A stretch of DNA of 25,504 bases, from assembly GCA_965368585.1 (NCBI GenBank), contig CBDUNM010000059.1, forward strand, positions 1 to 25,504. Direction: 5' to 3'. Shown in pieces: positions 1-9,594 of this stretch. The position numbers and the translations under genes were made by a program. The notes beneath the pieces are model-generated. The model had not been told where the DNA came from. It worked only from the letters and a program-made list of their open reading frames with translations, and made no database searches. Origin of the DNA: JARRQB01 sp965368585. GTDB lineage: Bacteria; Pseudomonadota; Gammaproteobacteria; Chromatiales; Chromatiaceae. Position 1 is the stretch's first letter; every line of letters begins with the position of its first letter.

Positions 1-97
1 CCCAAAGATCAATCGCCGCCCGGATCTCGGAGGACAGGAGCTGGCCCTTGTCGGACCGCTTTTCCACGCGCACCATCGGTTCGCTGCGCAAACTCAT
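1..97 (-). CDS. nuoE: NADH-quinone oxidoreductase subunit E, N-terminal fragment
   Basis: This is the first 32 codons of a gene that runs off the left edge. The peptide starts MSLRSEPMVRVEKRS and reaches LLSSEIRAAIDLW; the LS-EIRAxID stretch resembles the usual NuoE N-terminus. NuoE is the 24-kDa peripheral-arm subunit of complex I that carries a [2Fe-2S] cluster, but none of its cluster cysteines fall inside this fragment. Its ATG (97-95) overlaps the nuoD stop in an ATGA arrangement, so translation is probably coupled. A GGGGAGATCG Shine-Dalgarno stretch lies just upstream inside nuoD, and the same ten bases precede nuoA. The identification rests on position as much as on sequence. Confidence 0.85.
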   Translation of the reverse strand, partial: MSLRSEPMVRVEKRSDKGQLLSSEIRAAIDLW

Positions 98-1347
98 CGA
101 TCGATCTCCCCAAATACGACATCCATGGTGCCGATGATCGCGACCACGTCAGCCAGCATGTGGCCGCTCGCCATTTCATCCATGGCCGCCATGTGCGCAA
201 ACCCGGGTGCGCGTATTTTCAAACGGTACGGTTTGTTGGCGCCGTCGGACACGATGTAACAGCCGAATTCACCCTTGGGCGCCTCGACCGCCGCATAGAC
301 TTCGCCCGGCGCCGGGCAATAGCCTTCGGTGAACAGTTTGAAATGATGAATCAGGCTCTCCATCCCGTCTTTCATGTCGACCCGGCTCGGCGGCGTGATC
401 TTATGGTCGTCGAGCATCACCGGACCAGGATTGTCGCGCAGCCACTGCACGCACTGTTTGATGATTCGCGTCGACTGGCGGAATTCTTCGACGCGCACCA
501 GATAACGGTCGTAACAATCACCGTTGGTGCCGATCGGAATGTCGAAGTCCAGCTTGTCGTAGGCCGCATAGGGCTGCTTTTTGCGCAGGTCCCAAGCGAT
601 CCCGGAACCGCGCAGCATCGGACCCGTGAAGCCGAGCTGCCTGGCGCGCTCGGGGGTCACCACGCCGATACCCACGGTGCGCTGCTTCCAGATGCGATTG
701 TCGGTCAGCAGCGTTTCGTACTCATCCACCAGACCGGGGAAACGATTGGCGAAGTCTTCTATAAAGTCCAGCAACGATCCTTCGCGGGCCGCGTTGCGGC
801 GCTTGGTTTCGCGCTCGTTGGCGTACTGAGTGCTTTCGTAACGAGGCATTTGATCCGGCAGATCACGATACACGCCACCCGGACGGTAATAGGTCGCGTG
901 CATCCGCGCGCCCGACACCGCCTCGTAGCAGTCCATGAGATCTTCACGCTCGCGAAAGCAGTACAGGAACATGGTCATCGCGCCGACGTCCAGCGCATGC
1001 GTTCCCAACCACATGAGGTGGTTCAGGATGCGCGTGATCTCGTCGAAAAGGGTGCGGATGTAGAGCGCGCGTTCCGGCGGCTCGACGCCGAGCAGCTTTT
1101 CGATCGCCCTGACGTAGCCGTGCTCGTTGCACATCATCGACACATAGTCGAGTCGGTCCATGTACCCGATCGACTGATTGTAAGGCTTCGATTCGGCCAG
1201 CTTTTCCGTACCGCGATGCAGCAAGCCGATGTGCGGGTCCGCACGCTCTATGACCTCGCCGTCCATTTCCAGAACCAGGCGCAAGACGCCGTGGGCCGCC
1301 GGATGCTGGGGCCCGAAGTTCAATGTGTAGTTACGGATCTCACGCAT
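94..1347 (-). CDS. nuoD: NADH-quinone oxidoreductase subunit D (49-kDa type)
   Basis: The 417-residue product is the 49-kDa-type subunit of the peripheral arm of complex I. It helps form the quinone-binding pocket next to cluster N2 and is related to the large subunit of NiFe hydrogenases. The N-terminus NYTLNFGPQHPAAHGVLRLVLEMDGE and the HIGLLHRGTEKL segment are family hallmarks; YVSMMCNEHGY, GARMHATYYRPGGV and the C-terminal HMLADVVAIIGTMDVVFGEIDR are also typical. The length is normal for a separate NuoD, so this is not the NuoCD fusion found in E. coli. The ATG at 1347 lies inside the end of nuoC (8-bp overlap) and the stop overlaps nuoE, indicating one polycistronic message. Confidence 0.97.
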   Translation of the reverse strand: MREIRNYTLNFGPQHPAAHGVLRLVLEMDGEVIERADPHIGLLHRGTEKLAESKPYNQSIGYMDRLDYVSMMCNEHGYVRAIEKLLGVEPPERALYIRTLFDEITRILNHLMWLGTHALDVGAMTMFLYCFREREDLMDCYEAVSGARMHATYYRPGGVYRDLPDQMPRYESTQYANERETKRRNAAREGSLLDFIEDFANRFPGLVDEYETLLTDNRIWKQRTVGIGVVTPERARQLGFTGPMLRGSGIAWDLRKKQPYAAYDKLDFDIPIGTNGDCYDRYLVRVEEFRQSTRIIKQCVQWLRDNPGPVMLDDHKITPPSRVDMKDGMESLIHHFKLFTEGYCPAPGEVYAAVEAPKGEFGCYIVSDGANKPYRLKIRAPGFAHMAAMDEMASGHMLADVVAIIGTMDVVFGEIDR

Positions 1348-2053
1348 CGGCTTCGTTATTCTCTTTGGGCGCTTCCGGTTTCCAGCCCTGTTCGTAGCGG
1401 TTGTCTTCGCGAATCACGCGCGGCACCAGAGTCCGCGGTTCGATCGAGACGGGCTGGTAAACCACGCGTTGCTGTTCGGGGTCGTAGCGCATTTCGACTT
1501 GGCCGATTAGCGGAAAATCTTTGCGAAACGGGTGACCGATAAATCCGTAGTCGGTCAGGATGCGGCGCAAATCGGGATGTCCGGCGAACATGATCCCGAA
1601 CAGATCGAAGGCCTCGCGTTCGAACCAGTTGGCCGCGGCCCAGACGCTTACCACCGAATCGATGATCGGGTTATCGGCGTCGAGATAGGACTTGACGCGC
1701 AATCGCCAGTTCTTGGTGATCGACAGCAAATGGTAAACCACCGCGAACCTGTTTTGCGGATCCATCTCGACGGGCGAGCGGTCGGCGCCCCGCCCAAAGC
1801 CGGCATTCGCGGCCCCCGTGGTGACCCACTCCGATCGGCCATAGGTTGAATAGTCGACGCCGCACACATCAATGCATTGCTCGAAGGAAAGGGCGGTCTT
1901 GACGCGCAATTCCTTCATCACGTCGAGGATCTGCTCGCGGGGCACGATCAGCGTCACTTCGCCCTTGGCCCTCGACCATTTACACCCGTCGAAGTCGCCG
2001 AGCTGTTCTTCGAGCGCTTCTTCGAGTTCTGCCAGCTTTGCTTCACGCGTCAT
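1340..2053 (-). CDS. nuoC: NADH-quinone oxidoreductase subunit C (30-kDa type)
   Basis: The product has 237 residues, slightly longer than many NuoC proteins. It is the 30-kDa-type peripheral-arm subunit that packs against NuoD and NuoB. The signature region ERExFDLFGIMFAGHPDLRRILTDYGFIGHPFRKDFPLIG is present at about residues 140-180. The segment VVYHLLSITKNWRLRVKSYLD is typical of the fold. A low-similarity insertion (residues about 73-95, SEWVTTGAANAGFGRGADRSPVE) explains the extra length. The ATG at 2053 has only a weak ribosome-binding site and lies 25 bp after nuoB; the stop overlaps the nuoD start by 8 bp. Confidence 0.96.
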   Translation of the reverse strand: MTREAKLAELEEALEEQLGDFDGCKWSRAKGEVTLIVPREQILDVMKELRVKTALSFEQCIDVCGVDYSTYGRSEWVTTGAANAGFGRGADRSPVEMDPQNRFAVVYHLLSITKNWRLRVKSYLDADNPIIDSVVSVWAAANWFEREAFDLFGIMFAGHPDLRRILTDYGFIGHPFRKDFPLIGQVEMRYDPEQQRVVYQPVSIEPRTLVPRVIREDNRYEQGWKPEAPKENNEADA

Positions 2054-2078
2054 GCGGAGGTGTCACTCTAAATGTGGT

Positions 2079-2555
2079 TCAACGGGCAATAGTGTTGGTT
2101 TGTCGTATCTTCTTGTGCAGCTGCAGAATGCCGTACAGCAGCGCTTCGGCGGTCGGCGGACAACCGGGCACATAGACATCGACCGGCACGATCCGATCGC
2201 AGCCCCGCACTACGGCGTAGGAATAGTGGTAATAACCGCCGCCGTTCGCGCACGACCCCATAGAGAGCACCCAACGCGGCTCGGGCATCTGATCGTAGAC
2301 CTTGCGTAAAGCGGGCGCCATCTTGTTGACCAGCGTACCCGCCACGATCATCAGGTCGGATTGTCTCGGACTGGGCCGGAAAATCATACCGAAGCGGTCG
2401 ATGTCGTAGCGCGCCGCCGCAGCGTGCATCATCTCTACCGCGCAACACGCCAGGCCGAACGTCATGGGCCACATGGATCCGGTGCGCGCCCAGTTGATCA
2501 CCGTATCCAGCGATGTCGTGACAAAGCCTTTTTCGAGTACGCCCTCTATTCCCAT
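2079..2555 (-). CDS. nuoB: NADH-quinone oxidoreductase subunit B
   Basis: This is the 158-residue subunit that ligates the terminal cluster N2, which passes electrons to quinone. The N2 ligand cysteines are visible: adjacent Cys37-Cys38 in GLACCAVEMM, Cys102 in MGSCANGGGYY and Cys132 in YVPGCPP. I start at ATG 2555 (MGIEGVLEKGFVTTSLD), which matches the family. The reading frame stays open upstream to 2774, but that extension is antiparallel-frame noise across nuoA with no family similarity. The gene overlaps the end of nuoA by 10 bp, so the two are probably translationally coupled. Confidence 0.97.
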   Translation of the reverse strand: MGIEGVLEKGFVTTSLDTVINWARTGSMWPMTFGLACCAVEMMHAAAARYDIDRFGMIFRPSPRQSDLMIVAGTLVNKMAPALRKVYDQMPEPRWVLSMGSCANGGGYYHYSYAVVRGCDRIVPVDVYVPGCPPTAEALLYGILQLHKKIRQTNTIAR

Positions 2556-2902
2556 TCCAATGCCCCCTTCTTCCACTCGTAGATGAACCCGACCACGAGA
2601 ATGCCCAGAAAAATCATCATGGCCCAGAAGCCGACCATGCCGATCTGATCGAGCACGACGGCCCAGGGAAAGAGAAACGCGATTTCCAGGTCGAAGATGA
2701 TGAACAGTATCGCCACCAGGTAATACCGTACGTCGAACTTCATGCGCGAGTCTTCGAAGGCTTCGAAGCCGCATTCGTAGGGGGAGAGCTTTTCGGCATC
2801 CGGCTTACGCGGACCCAGGACGAAGCCCAGAGCGATTGCAGCCGCACCCACGAAAGTTCCGATCAGAAGAAAGATGAGGATAGGCAAGTAGTTTGCTAGC
2901 AC
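2546..2902 (-). CDS. nuoA: NADH-quinone oxidoreductase subunit A
   Basis: The 118-residue product is a membrane-arm subunit of complex I at the junction with the peripheral arm. Three hydrophobic helices are visible: residues about 4-27, 62-82 and 88-108. The conserved loop KPDAEKLSPYECGFEAFEDSRMKFDVRYYLVAILFIIFDLE contains the family's ECG and FDxE features. The start is GTG at 2902 with GGGGAGA about 11 nt upstream; no ATG gives a full N-terminal helix. It is the first nuo gene and follows an apparent promoter at 2961-2989, separated from the upstream tRNA by a terminator. Confidence 0.96.
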   Translation of the reverse strand: MLANYLPILIFLLIGTFVGAAAIALGFVLGPRKPDAEKLSPYECGFEAFEDSRMKFDVRYYLVAILFIIFDLEIAFLFPWAVVLDQIGMVGFWAMMIFLGILVVGFIYEWKKGALEWE

Positions 2903-2960
2903 GCCGTGACGATCTCCCCTAGTCGTGTGAGTCTCAGAGGCCTACCTCCAGGACCGGAGA

Positions 2961-2989
2961 AGTCTATTTCTTCTCCCCTGCAGGGTCAA
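2961..2989 (-). promoter_or_regulatory. Candidate sigma-70 promoter for the nuo operon
   Basis: On the minus strand a -35 TTGACC (2989-2984) is separated by 17 bp from a -10 TAGACT (2966-2961), placing a start near 2954, about 50 nt before nuoA. A perfect 7-bp inverted repeat, GGAGAAG/CTTCTCC (2956-2962 and 2970-2976), is centred on the -10 region and could be an operator. The element lies after the terminator that ends the tRNA transcript, so nuo needs its own promoter here. The match is by eye only. Confidence 0.5.
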
Positions 2990-3054
2990 ATTTAAACCGC
3001 GCGATATGTAGTTGTTTTTAATGGATTATTGATGCGCCACAGGTTTTCGCCGAA

Positions 3055-3087
3055 AATAAAAAAGCGGTGTCGAAAATAACCACCGCT
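3055..3087 (-). terminator. Rho-independent terminator downstream of tRNA-Leu
   Basis: Read on the minus strand, AGCGGTG (3087-3081) pairs perfectly with CACCGCT (3069-3063) across an 11-nt loop. The stem is followed directly by a T-rich run (TTTTTTATTTT, 3062-3052). It starts 8 bp after the encoded CCA end of the tRNA. It should end the tpiA-secG-tRNA transcript and isolate the nuo operon. Confidence 0.85.
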
Positions 3088-3094
3088 GCATCGT

Positions 3095-3179
3095 TGGTGC
3101 CGAAGGCCGGACTCGAACCGGCACGGCTTGCGCCACTACCCCCTCAAGATAGCGTGTCTACCAATTCCACCACTTCGGC
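3095..3179 (-). tRNA. tRNA-Leu (anticodon GAG)
   Basis: The minus strand gives a class II tRNA of 85 nt including an encoded CCA. The acceptor arms GCCGAAG (3179-3173) and CTTCGGC (3105-3099) pair perfectly. The D region GGTGGAATTGGTAGACACGC is a leucine hallmark. The anticodon stem-loop CTATCTTGAGGGGGTAG carries GAG. A short variable arm and the T arm GCCGGTTCGAGTCCGGC complete the cloverleaf. It begins 9 bp after the secG stop and is followed by an intrinsic terminator, so it is probably processed from the secG transcript. The order secG-tRNA-Leu is conserved in many Gammaproteobacteria. Confidence 0.97.
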
Positions 3180-3188
3180 TTGTCTTCA

Positions 3189-3602
3189 CTACTCGTTGCT
3201 CGGCGACGCTGCGGCCGGTGCGCTCGGCACATCCCCGGCTGTTGCACCCGGCGCCGTCGGCACATCCGCGCCAGAGCCGACCGGACTGGCGTCGGGCACG
3301 TCGCTCGCCGCCGGTACCTCGACGGCCGCTGCAGGACCCGGTTCCAGTGATAACACCTCGTCGGTGCCTACGTTCATGGCGAAGTACGCCAGGGCCAGAC
3401 TGGTGGCGAAGAACGCGGCCGCGAATACACCCGTCGTACGGCTGAGAAAATTCGCCGACCCCCGCGACCCGAACACGGTGGCGGAGGCGCCGCTGCCAAA
3501 CGCCGCGCCGGCATCGGCACCCTTGCCGTGCTGCAGCAACACCAAGCCGATCAGGCCCAGCGCGAGCAGCAGATGAACCACCGTCAATACAGTTTGCAGC
3601 AT
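3189..3602 (-). CDS. secG: Preprotein translocase subunit SecG
   Basis: The 137-residue inner-membrane protein is the small auxiliary subunit of the SecYEG translocon. It has two hydrophobic helices, residues about 3-22 (VLTVVHLLLALGLIGLVLLQ) and 57-76. They flank the conserved cytoplasmic loop HGKGADAGAAFGSGASATVFGSRGSANFLSRTT. The first 85 residues match SecG well. The rest is an Ala/Pro/Ser/Val-rich low-complexity tail, longer than E. coli SecG (110 residues), which is common in this family. The gene lies 11 bp after tpiA and 9 bp before tRNA-Leu, so the three are probably cotranscribed. Confidence 0.95.
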   Translation of the reverse strand: MLQTVLTVVHLLLALGLIGLVLLQHGKGADAGAAFGSGASATVFGSRGSANFLSRTTGVFAAAFFATSLALAYFAMNVGTDEVLSLEPGPAAAVEVPAASDVPDASPVGSGADVPTAPGATAGDVPSAPAAASPSNE

Positions 3603-3613
3603 GATAAAAAACC

Positions 3614-4369
3614 TTATGCGTTCGCCGCGGTACAGATCGCGAGAAAATCGGCCGCCTTCAATGCCGCACCGCCAATCAAGCCGCCGTCGATGTCGGGACT
3701 GGCCAACAGTTCCACGGCGTTATCCGGCTTCATACTGCCGCCGTAAAGAATCTGCAGCCGCTCCGCGACCGCCGCATCATGCGCGGCAACGCGGCTGCGG
3801 ATGAACGCGTGTACATCCTGCGCCTGCTCCGACGTGGCCGTTTTGCCGGTGCCGATGGCCCAGACCGGTTCGTAGGCGACGACACCCTCGCCCAACATGG
3901 CGATTCCGCAATGGTCGATCACCGCGTCCACCTGGCGCGCGATCACCTGCTCGGTCACGCCCTGCTCACGCTCTTGCAACGTCTCGCCGATACAGAAAAT
4001 CGGCACCAGTCCGTGCTTGCGCGCGGCGGCGAACTTCTCCGCGACCAGCGCATCGGTTTCGCCGTGGTAGGTACGCCGCTCGGAATGCCCGACGATCACG
4101 TACTTGCAACCAAACTCCGCCAGCATCGGACCCGAGCACTCGCCGGTGTAGGCGCCGCTGTCGTGCACCGACACATCCTGGCCGCCCCACGCAATTCCCG
4201 TGCCGCGCAGGCGCTTCTCGGTTTCCGGCAAAAACACCGCGGGCGGACATACCGCTATTTCAGCGGTGGTGACCGTATCCGCCTTTGCCTTGATCCCGTC
4301 CAACAGTTCGGCAACGCTGGCCCGCGATCCGTTCATTTTCCAATTGCCTGCGACTAGTGGCTGACGCAT
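3614..4369 (-). CDS. tpiA: Triose-phosphate isomerase
   Basis: The 251-residue product interconverts dihydroxyacetone phosphate and glyceraldehyde 3-phosphate in the cytosol. Catalytic residues are visible: Asn9 and Lys11 in GNWKMNG, His95 in VIVGHSERR and Glu167 in AYEPVWAIGTG. The phosphate-binding GGSMKPDN and GGLIGGAAL loops are near the end. I start at ATG 4369 because AGGAGG lies 7 nt upstream; an in-frame start at 4426 would add 19 unrelated residues and bury that site. The 218-bp gap back to glmM contains two small hairpins (GTAGC/GCTAC and ACCGG/CCGGT) but no convincing terminator. A weak promoter may lie there (TTGTGA, 16 bp, AATTAT). An internal promoter for tpiA-secG-tRNA is likely but not proven. 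Confidence 0.97.
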   Translation of the reverse strand: MRQPLVAGNWKMNGSRASVAELLDGIKAKADTVTTAEIAVCPPAVFLPETEKRLRGTGIAWGGQDVSVHDSGAYTGECSGPMLAEFGCKYVIVGHSERRTYHGETDALVAEKFAAARKHGLVPIFCIGETLQEREQGVTEQVIARQVDAVIDHCGIAMLGEGVVAYEPVWAIGTGKTATSEQAQDVHAFIRSRVAAHDAAVAERLQILYGGSMKPDNAVELLASPDIDGGLIGGAALKAADFLAICTAANA

Positions 4370-4587
4370 CAGATTCCTCCTAAAAATCAGGTCGCGTAGC
4401 TTACCGGCAAGGCTACCGAAAAGCAATCATCTTGGACGCTGAGCACAACCGGATCGACGCCGGTAAATAATTGATTCCAAGCGCGAATTCACAACGACTG
4501 GCGATCGCCGCCAATGCCGTCCGGTGATCTCGGCGCCCGAGAGGTGCGAAATTGCGGGTGCGGAGGGTGCCGATAAAACCGTGCAAC

Positions 4588-5958
4588 TTACCCGCCGAGT
4601 GCCCGCTGCACGCCCACCGCAGCCACGGACTCCACGGTTTGCGCGATCCGGCGCGCCAGCAAATCGACCTGGTCGGGCTCCCGGCCTTCGACCATCACCC
4701 GGACCAAGGGCTCGGTGCCCGAGGGCCTCAGCAGCACCCTGCCCTGATCACCCAGTTCGGATTCGACCGCCAAGACAGCGGCATGTACGGCCTTGCTGTT
4801 CATGATATCCAGCGGCTTGGCCGATCCGAGCCTCACGTTGATCAGGGATTGCGGGAATTTTTGAATGCCGGCCAGGAGTTCGCGCAGCGACTTGCCGGAT
4901 TTGTGCATTTCCGCCAACACCTGCAGGGCCGATACCGTACCGTCGCCGGTGGAGGTACGATCCAGACAAATGATGTGGCCCGACGGTTCGCCACCCAGTG
5001 TCCATTGCTCGCGACGAAGGCGCTCGAGGATGTAGCGATCGCCCACGTTGGTCCGCTCCAGCCCAACCCCCAGTTCCCTGAGTGCCAACTCCAGACCCAG
5101 ATTACTCATCAGGGTTCCGACCACGTTGCCATTGAGGCCGCCATTGCGCAGCCGCGAACAGGCGATGACGTAGATGATCTCGTCACCGTCGACCAGGCTG
5201 CCCTGCTCGTCGACCATCAAAACCCGATCACCGTCACCGTCCAGCGCGATGCCGATATCCGCGCGGTGCGACCGAACCGCCTCGACCAGGCGCTCGGGAT
5301 GCGTCGAGCCCACGCCATCATTGATGTTCAGGCCATTGGGCTCGGCACCGATCGCAATCACCTGGGCACCCATTTCGTCGAACACGTTGGGCGCAATGTG
5401 ATAGGTCGCCCCGTGCGCGCAATCCACCACCACCTTCAGATTCCCGAAATTCATACTGGCCGGAATCGTGCTCTTGCAAAACTCGATGTAGCGCCCGCGC
5501 GCGTCTTCGATGCGATGCGCCTTTCCCAACTGCTCGGATGACACGGTGGTCATCGGCTTGTCGAGTTCGGCCTCGATGGCCGCCTCGATCGCGTCGTCGA
5601 GCTTGAGCCCTTCGCCGGAAAAGAATTTAATGCCGTTGTCTTGATGCGGGTTATGCGAGGCGCTGATGACGATGCCCGCCTGGGCGTGCAAGGTGCGCGT
5701 CAGGTAGGCGATCCCGGGTGTGGGCATCGGCCCCAACAGATAGGTATCGATACCCGCCGCGGCAAGCCCCGCTTCCAGCGCCGATTCGAACATGTAGCCC
5801 GAGATGCGGGTATCTTTGCCGATCAACACCTTGCCGCGTTTCCCCGCGCTGAGCACACGACCGGCCGCCCAGCCCAGACGCAGGACGAACTCCGGATTGA
5901 TATTGCCTTCGCCGACCCGACCGCGGATACCGTCGGTCCCGAAATATTTTCTGGCCAT
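4588..5958 (-). CDS. glmM: Phosphoglucosamine mutase
   Basis: The 456-residue cytosolic enzyme converts glucosamine 6-phosphate to glucosamine 1-phosphate on the route to UDP-GlcNAc, peptidoglycan and lipid A. The N-terminus ARKYFGTDGIRG is characteristic. The phosphoserine loop ISASHNP puts the active serine at residue 101. The metal loop is DGDGDR and the sugar-binding loop is GGEPSGHI. The C-terminal RPSGTEPLVRVMVEG is the phosphate-binding domain. I chose ATG 5958, preceded by a GAG-containing site. An in-frame GTG at 6018 overlaps the folP stop but adds 20 unconserved residues. It lies 56 bp after folP, the usual ftsH-folP-glmM order. Confidence 0.97.
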   Translation of the reverse strand: MARKYFGTDGIRGRVGEGNINPEFVLRLGWAAGRVLSAGKRGKVLIGKDTRISGYMFESALEAGLAAAGIDTYLLGPMPTPGIAYLTRTLHAQAGIVISASHNPHQDNGIKFFSGEGLKLDDAIEAAIEAELDKPMTTVSSEQLGKAHRIEDARGRYIEFCKSTIPASMNFGNLKVVVDCAHGATYHIAPNVFDEMGAQVIAIGAEPNGLNINDGVGSTHPERLVEAVRSHRADIGIALDGDGDRVLMVDEQGSLVDGDEIIYVIACSRLRNGGLNGNVVGTLMSNLGLELALRELGVGLERTNVGDRYILERLRREQWTLGGEPSGHIICLDRTSTGDGTVSALQVLAEMHKSGKSLRELLAGIQKFPQSLINVRLGSAKPLDIMNSKAVHAAVLAVESELGDQGRVLLRPSGTEPLVRVMVEGREPDQVDLLARRIAQTVESVAAVGVQRALGG

Positions 5959-6014
5959 GTGCTTCTCACCCTGTTGTCCAATCGAAACGCCGCGCTGACT
6001 CAACCGCGGAAGCG

Positions 6015-6839
6015 TCACTGCGCCAGCGCGTCCAAAACGGCCAGCGCATCCACCGTTTCGGCGACGTCGTGCACCCGCAGAATGCGTGCGCCGCGCTGTG
6101 CCGCCAGCAGAGCCGCCGCAATACTCCCCGCAAGACGATCCGCCACCTCGCGCCCGGTGATCGCACCGATCATCGACTTTCGCGAAATACCCGCCAGGAC
6201 AGGTAAACCCAGGTCGCCAAACGCCTGCAAGCGCGCCAGCAAGGTCAGAGTATGCTGCAACGTCTTACCACAGCCGAAGCCGGGATCGATCACCAGCCGG
6301 TCGCGCGCAATGCCCACCGCTTCGCAGGCGGCCACGCGCGCGGCCAGATACTCCTTTATGTCGGTCACCACATCCCGGTATTGAGGGTCGGTTTGCATCG
6401 ACCGCGGTTCGCCCTGCATATGCATGAGACAAACCGGCACGTCGGCCTCGCGCGCGGCGGCCAAGGCACCCTCGGCGCACAGCGCGCCGACGTCGTTGAT
6501 CATCCCCGCACCGGCGCGTACCGCCGCGCGCATCACCTCAGGCTTACTCGTATCGACGGATACCGGGATCGGCAACTCCCCGCTTACGGCCTCCAGTATC
6601 GGCAAGACCCGGTCGAGTTCCTGTTGCACCGATACCGGCTGAGCGCCCGGGCGCGTGGACTCACCCCCGATATCGAGGATCGCGGCGCCCTGCTCGGCAA
6701 GGCGGAACGCCTGATCAACAGCCGCTTTGATGTCGGTAAAACGCCCGCCGTCGGAAAACGAGTCAGGCGTCAGGTTCAGGATGCCCATGACCCGTGGCCG
6801 GGACAGATCGAGCTTGTTTCCGCCGCAATCCAGGATCAA
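6015..6839 (-). CDS. folP: Dihydropteroate synthase
   Basis: The 274-residue product condenses p-aminobenzoate with dihydropterin pyrophosphate in folate synthesis and is the sulfonamide target. It has the two family signatures: MGILNLTPDSFSDGG (residues 18-32) and DIGGESTRPGA (about 56-66). The pterin-site motifs SVDTSKPEV, MINDVGAL, VIDPGFGCGKT and AGISRKSMIG are also present. The start appears to be TTG at 6839: GGAGG lies 7 nt upstream and the protein then has the normal N-terminal strand. An ATG start at residue 18 would remove it. An intrinsic terminator sits immediately before this ribosome-binding site, so expression depends on readthrough from ftsH or an unseen promoter. Confidence 0.96.
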   Translation of the reverse strand: MILDCGGNKLDLSRPRVMGILNLTPDSFSDGGRFTDIKAAVDQAFRLAEQGAAILDIGGESTRPGAQPVSVQQELDRVLPILEAVSGELPIPVSVDTSKPEVMRAAVRAGAGMINDVGALCAEGALAAAREADVPVCLMHMQGEPRSMQTDPQYRDVVTDIKEYLAARVAACEAVGIARDRLVIDPGFGCGKTLQHTLTLLARLQAFGDLGLPVLAGISRKSMIGAITGREVADRLAGSIAAALLAAQRGARILRVHDVAETVDALAVLDALAQ

Positions 6840-6857
6840 GAGCTATCCTCCGCCAAC

Positions 6858-6894
6858 AAAAAAAGCCGGGATCGCTCGACCGACGCCCGGCTTT
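6858..6894 (-). terminator. Rho-independent terminator between ftsH and folP
   Basis: On the minus strand AAAGCCGGG (6894-6886) pairs perfectly with CCCGGCTTT (6870-6862). The loop is about 15 nt and seven T residues follow (6864-6858). It lies 25 bp after the ftsH stop and only about 6 bp before the folP ribosome-binding site (6851-6847). It is therefore placed to set the ratio of ftsH to folP-glmM expression. The A-rich 5' arm gives weaker terminator potential in the opposite direction, where no gene needs it. Confidence 0.8.
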
Positions 6895-6919
6895 GATTCC
6901 CGATCTCAACTATCGCTGA

Positions 6920-8845
<1,926 letters not shown>

Positions 8846-8937
8846 AGCACTGCCCTCGTGCCGTGGTGGGCCGAACCCAACCGTGATGTGTGTCGGTCAA
8901 TGCGACCTGGAATCATTTCTATGTACTTCGTAACCTA

Positions 8938-9558
8938 CTATGAATCATAGTTCCCCGCCACCAGGTATACCTCGCGGCTTTGCGTTCGGGACGCTGGCGG
9001 TTTCCGCGTAACCACACGACGAAAACTGCTGCGGAGTTCCCGCACGAAGCCGTCAAAGCCCTCTCCCTGGAATACCTTGACGACCAGGCTGCCGCTCGGC
9101 CGCAGCGATTCACGCGCGAATTGCAAGGCCAATTCGCACAAGTACATCGATCGGGGCTGGTCCACCGCGTTCACACCGGTGACATTGGGGGCCATGTCGG
9201 AAATTACAACATCCGCCGCATGACCGCCCAGGGCTTCATGTAACCGCTGCAGCACCGGCTGCTCGCGAAAATCGCCTTCGAGGCAGATTACTCCGGGTAT
9301 CGGCGTCATGGGCAGGATATCCAAGGCAATCACCTGGCCGTTGGTGCCAACCAGCTGGTCGGCCAGCTGCGACCATCCACCCGGAGCGGCACCCAGGTCA
9401 ACCACCCGCATTCCCGGTTTGATCAAATGGTCTTTTCGTTGTATCTCCAGCAGCTTGTATACGGCGCGTGAGCGATAACCATCGCGTTGCGCGCGCTGTA
9501 CGTAAGGATCATTGACGTGTCGCTGCATCCAGCGATGGCTGCTTTTGGAACGTGGCAC
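8938..9558 (-). CDS. rlmE: 23S rRNA (uridine-2'-O)-methyltransferase RlmE
   Basis: The 206-residue SAM-dependent enzyme (FtsJ/RrmJ) methylates the 2'-O of U2552 in the A loop of 23S rRNA (E. coli numbering), a late large-subunit assembly step. The SAM-binding motif is VVDLGAAPGGWSQ (52-64). The K-D-K-E catalytic set appears as Lys35, Asp121 (SDMAPN), Lys161 (VVKVFQGEGFD) and Glu196 (SREVYLV). The start is GTG 9558 with GGGGAT about 7 nt upstream. The resulting N-terminus (SSHRWMQRHVNDPYVQRAQ) aligns with the E. coli protein as I remember it. It is first in the rlmE-ftsH unit and diverges from yhbY across 121 bp. Confidence 0.97.
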   Translation of the reverse strand: MPRSKSSHRWMQRHVNDPYVQRAQRDGYRSRAVYKLLEIQRKDHLIKPGMRVVDLGAAPGGWSQLADQLVGTNGQVIALDILPMTPIPGVICLEGDFREQPVLQRLHEALGGHAADVVISDMAPNVTGVNAVDQPRSMYLCELALQFARESLRPSGSLVVKVFQGEGFDGFVRELRSSFRRVVTRKPPASRTQSREVYLVAGNYDS

Positions 9559-9594
9559 CGCTTATCCCCGCGCAGATTCGTTTATTTCCTGGCT

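Noticed and set aside
160..1542. 460-codon plus-strand open frame opposite nuoD and nuoC
   Set aside because: It is an antisense shadow of GC-rich coding sequence; the translation has no family features, while nuoD and nuoC on the other strand are unambiguous.
2556..2774. Upstream extension of nuoB to 2774
   Set aside because: It overlaps nuoA in another frame, and the added residues do not resemble NuoB, which normally starts at MGIEGVLEKGF-like sequence.
5959..6018. GTG start for glmM at 6018 overlapping the folP stop
   Set aside because: The GTGA overlap is tempting, but the added 20 residues precede the conserved ARKYFGTDGIRG start and are not family-like.
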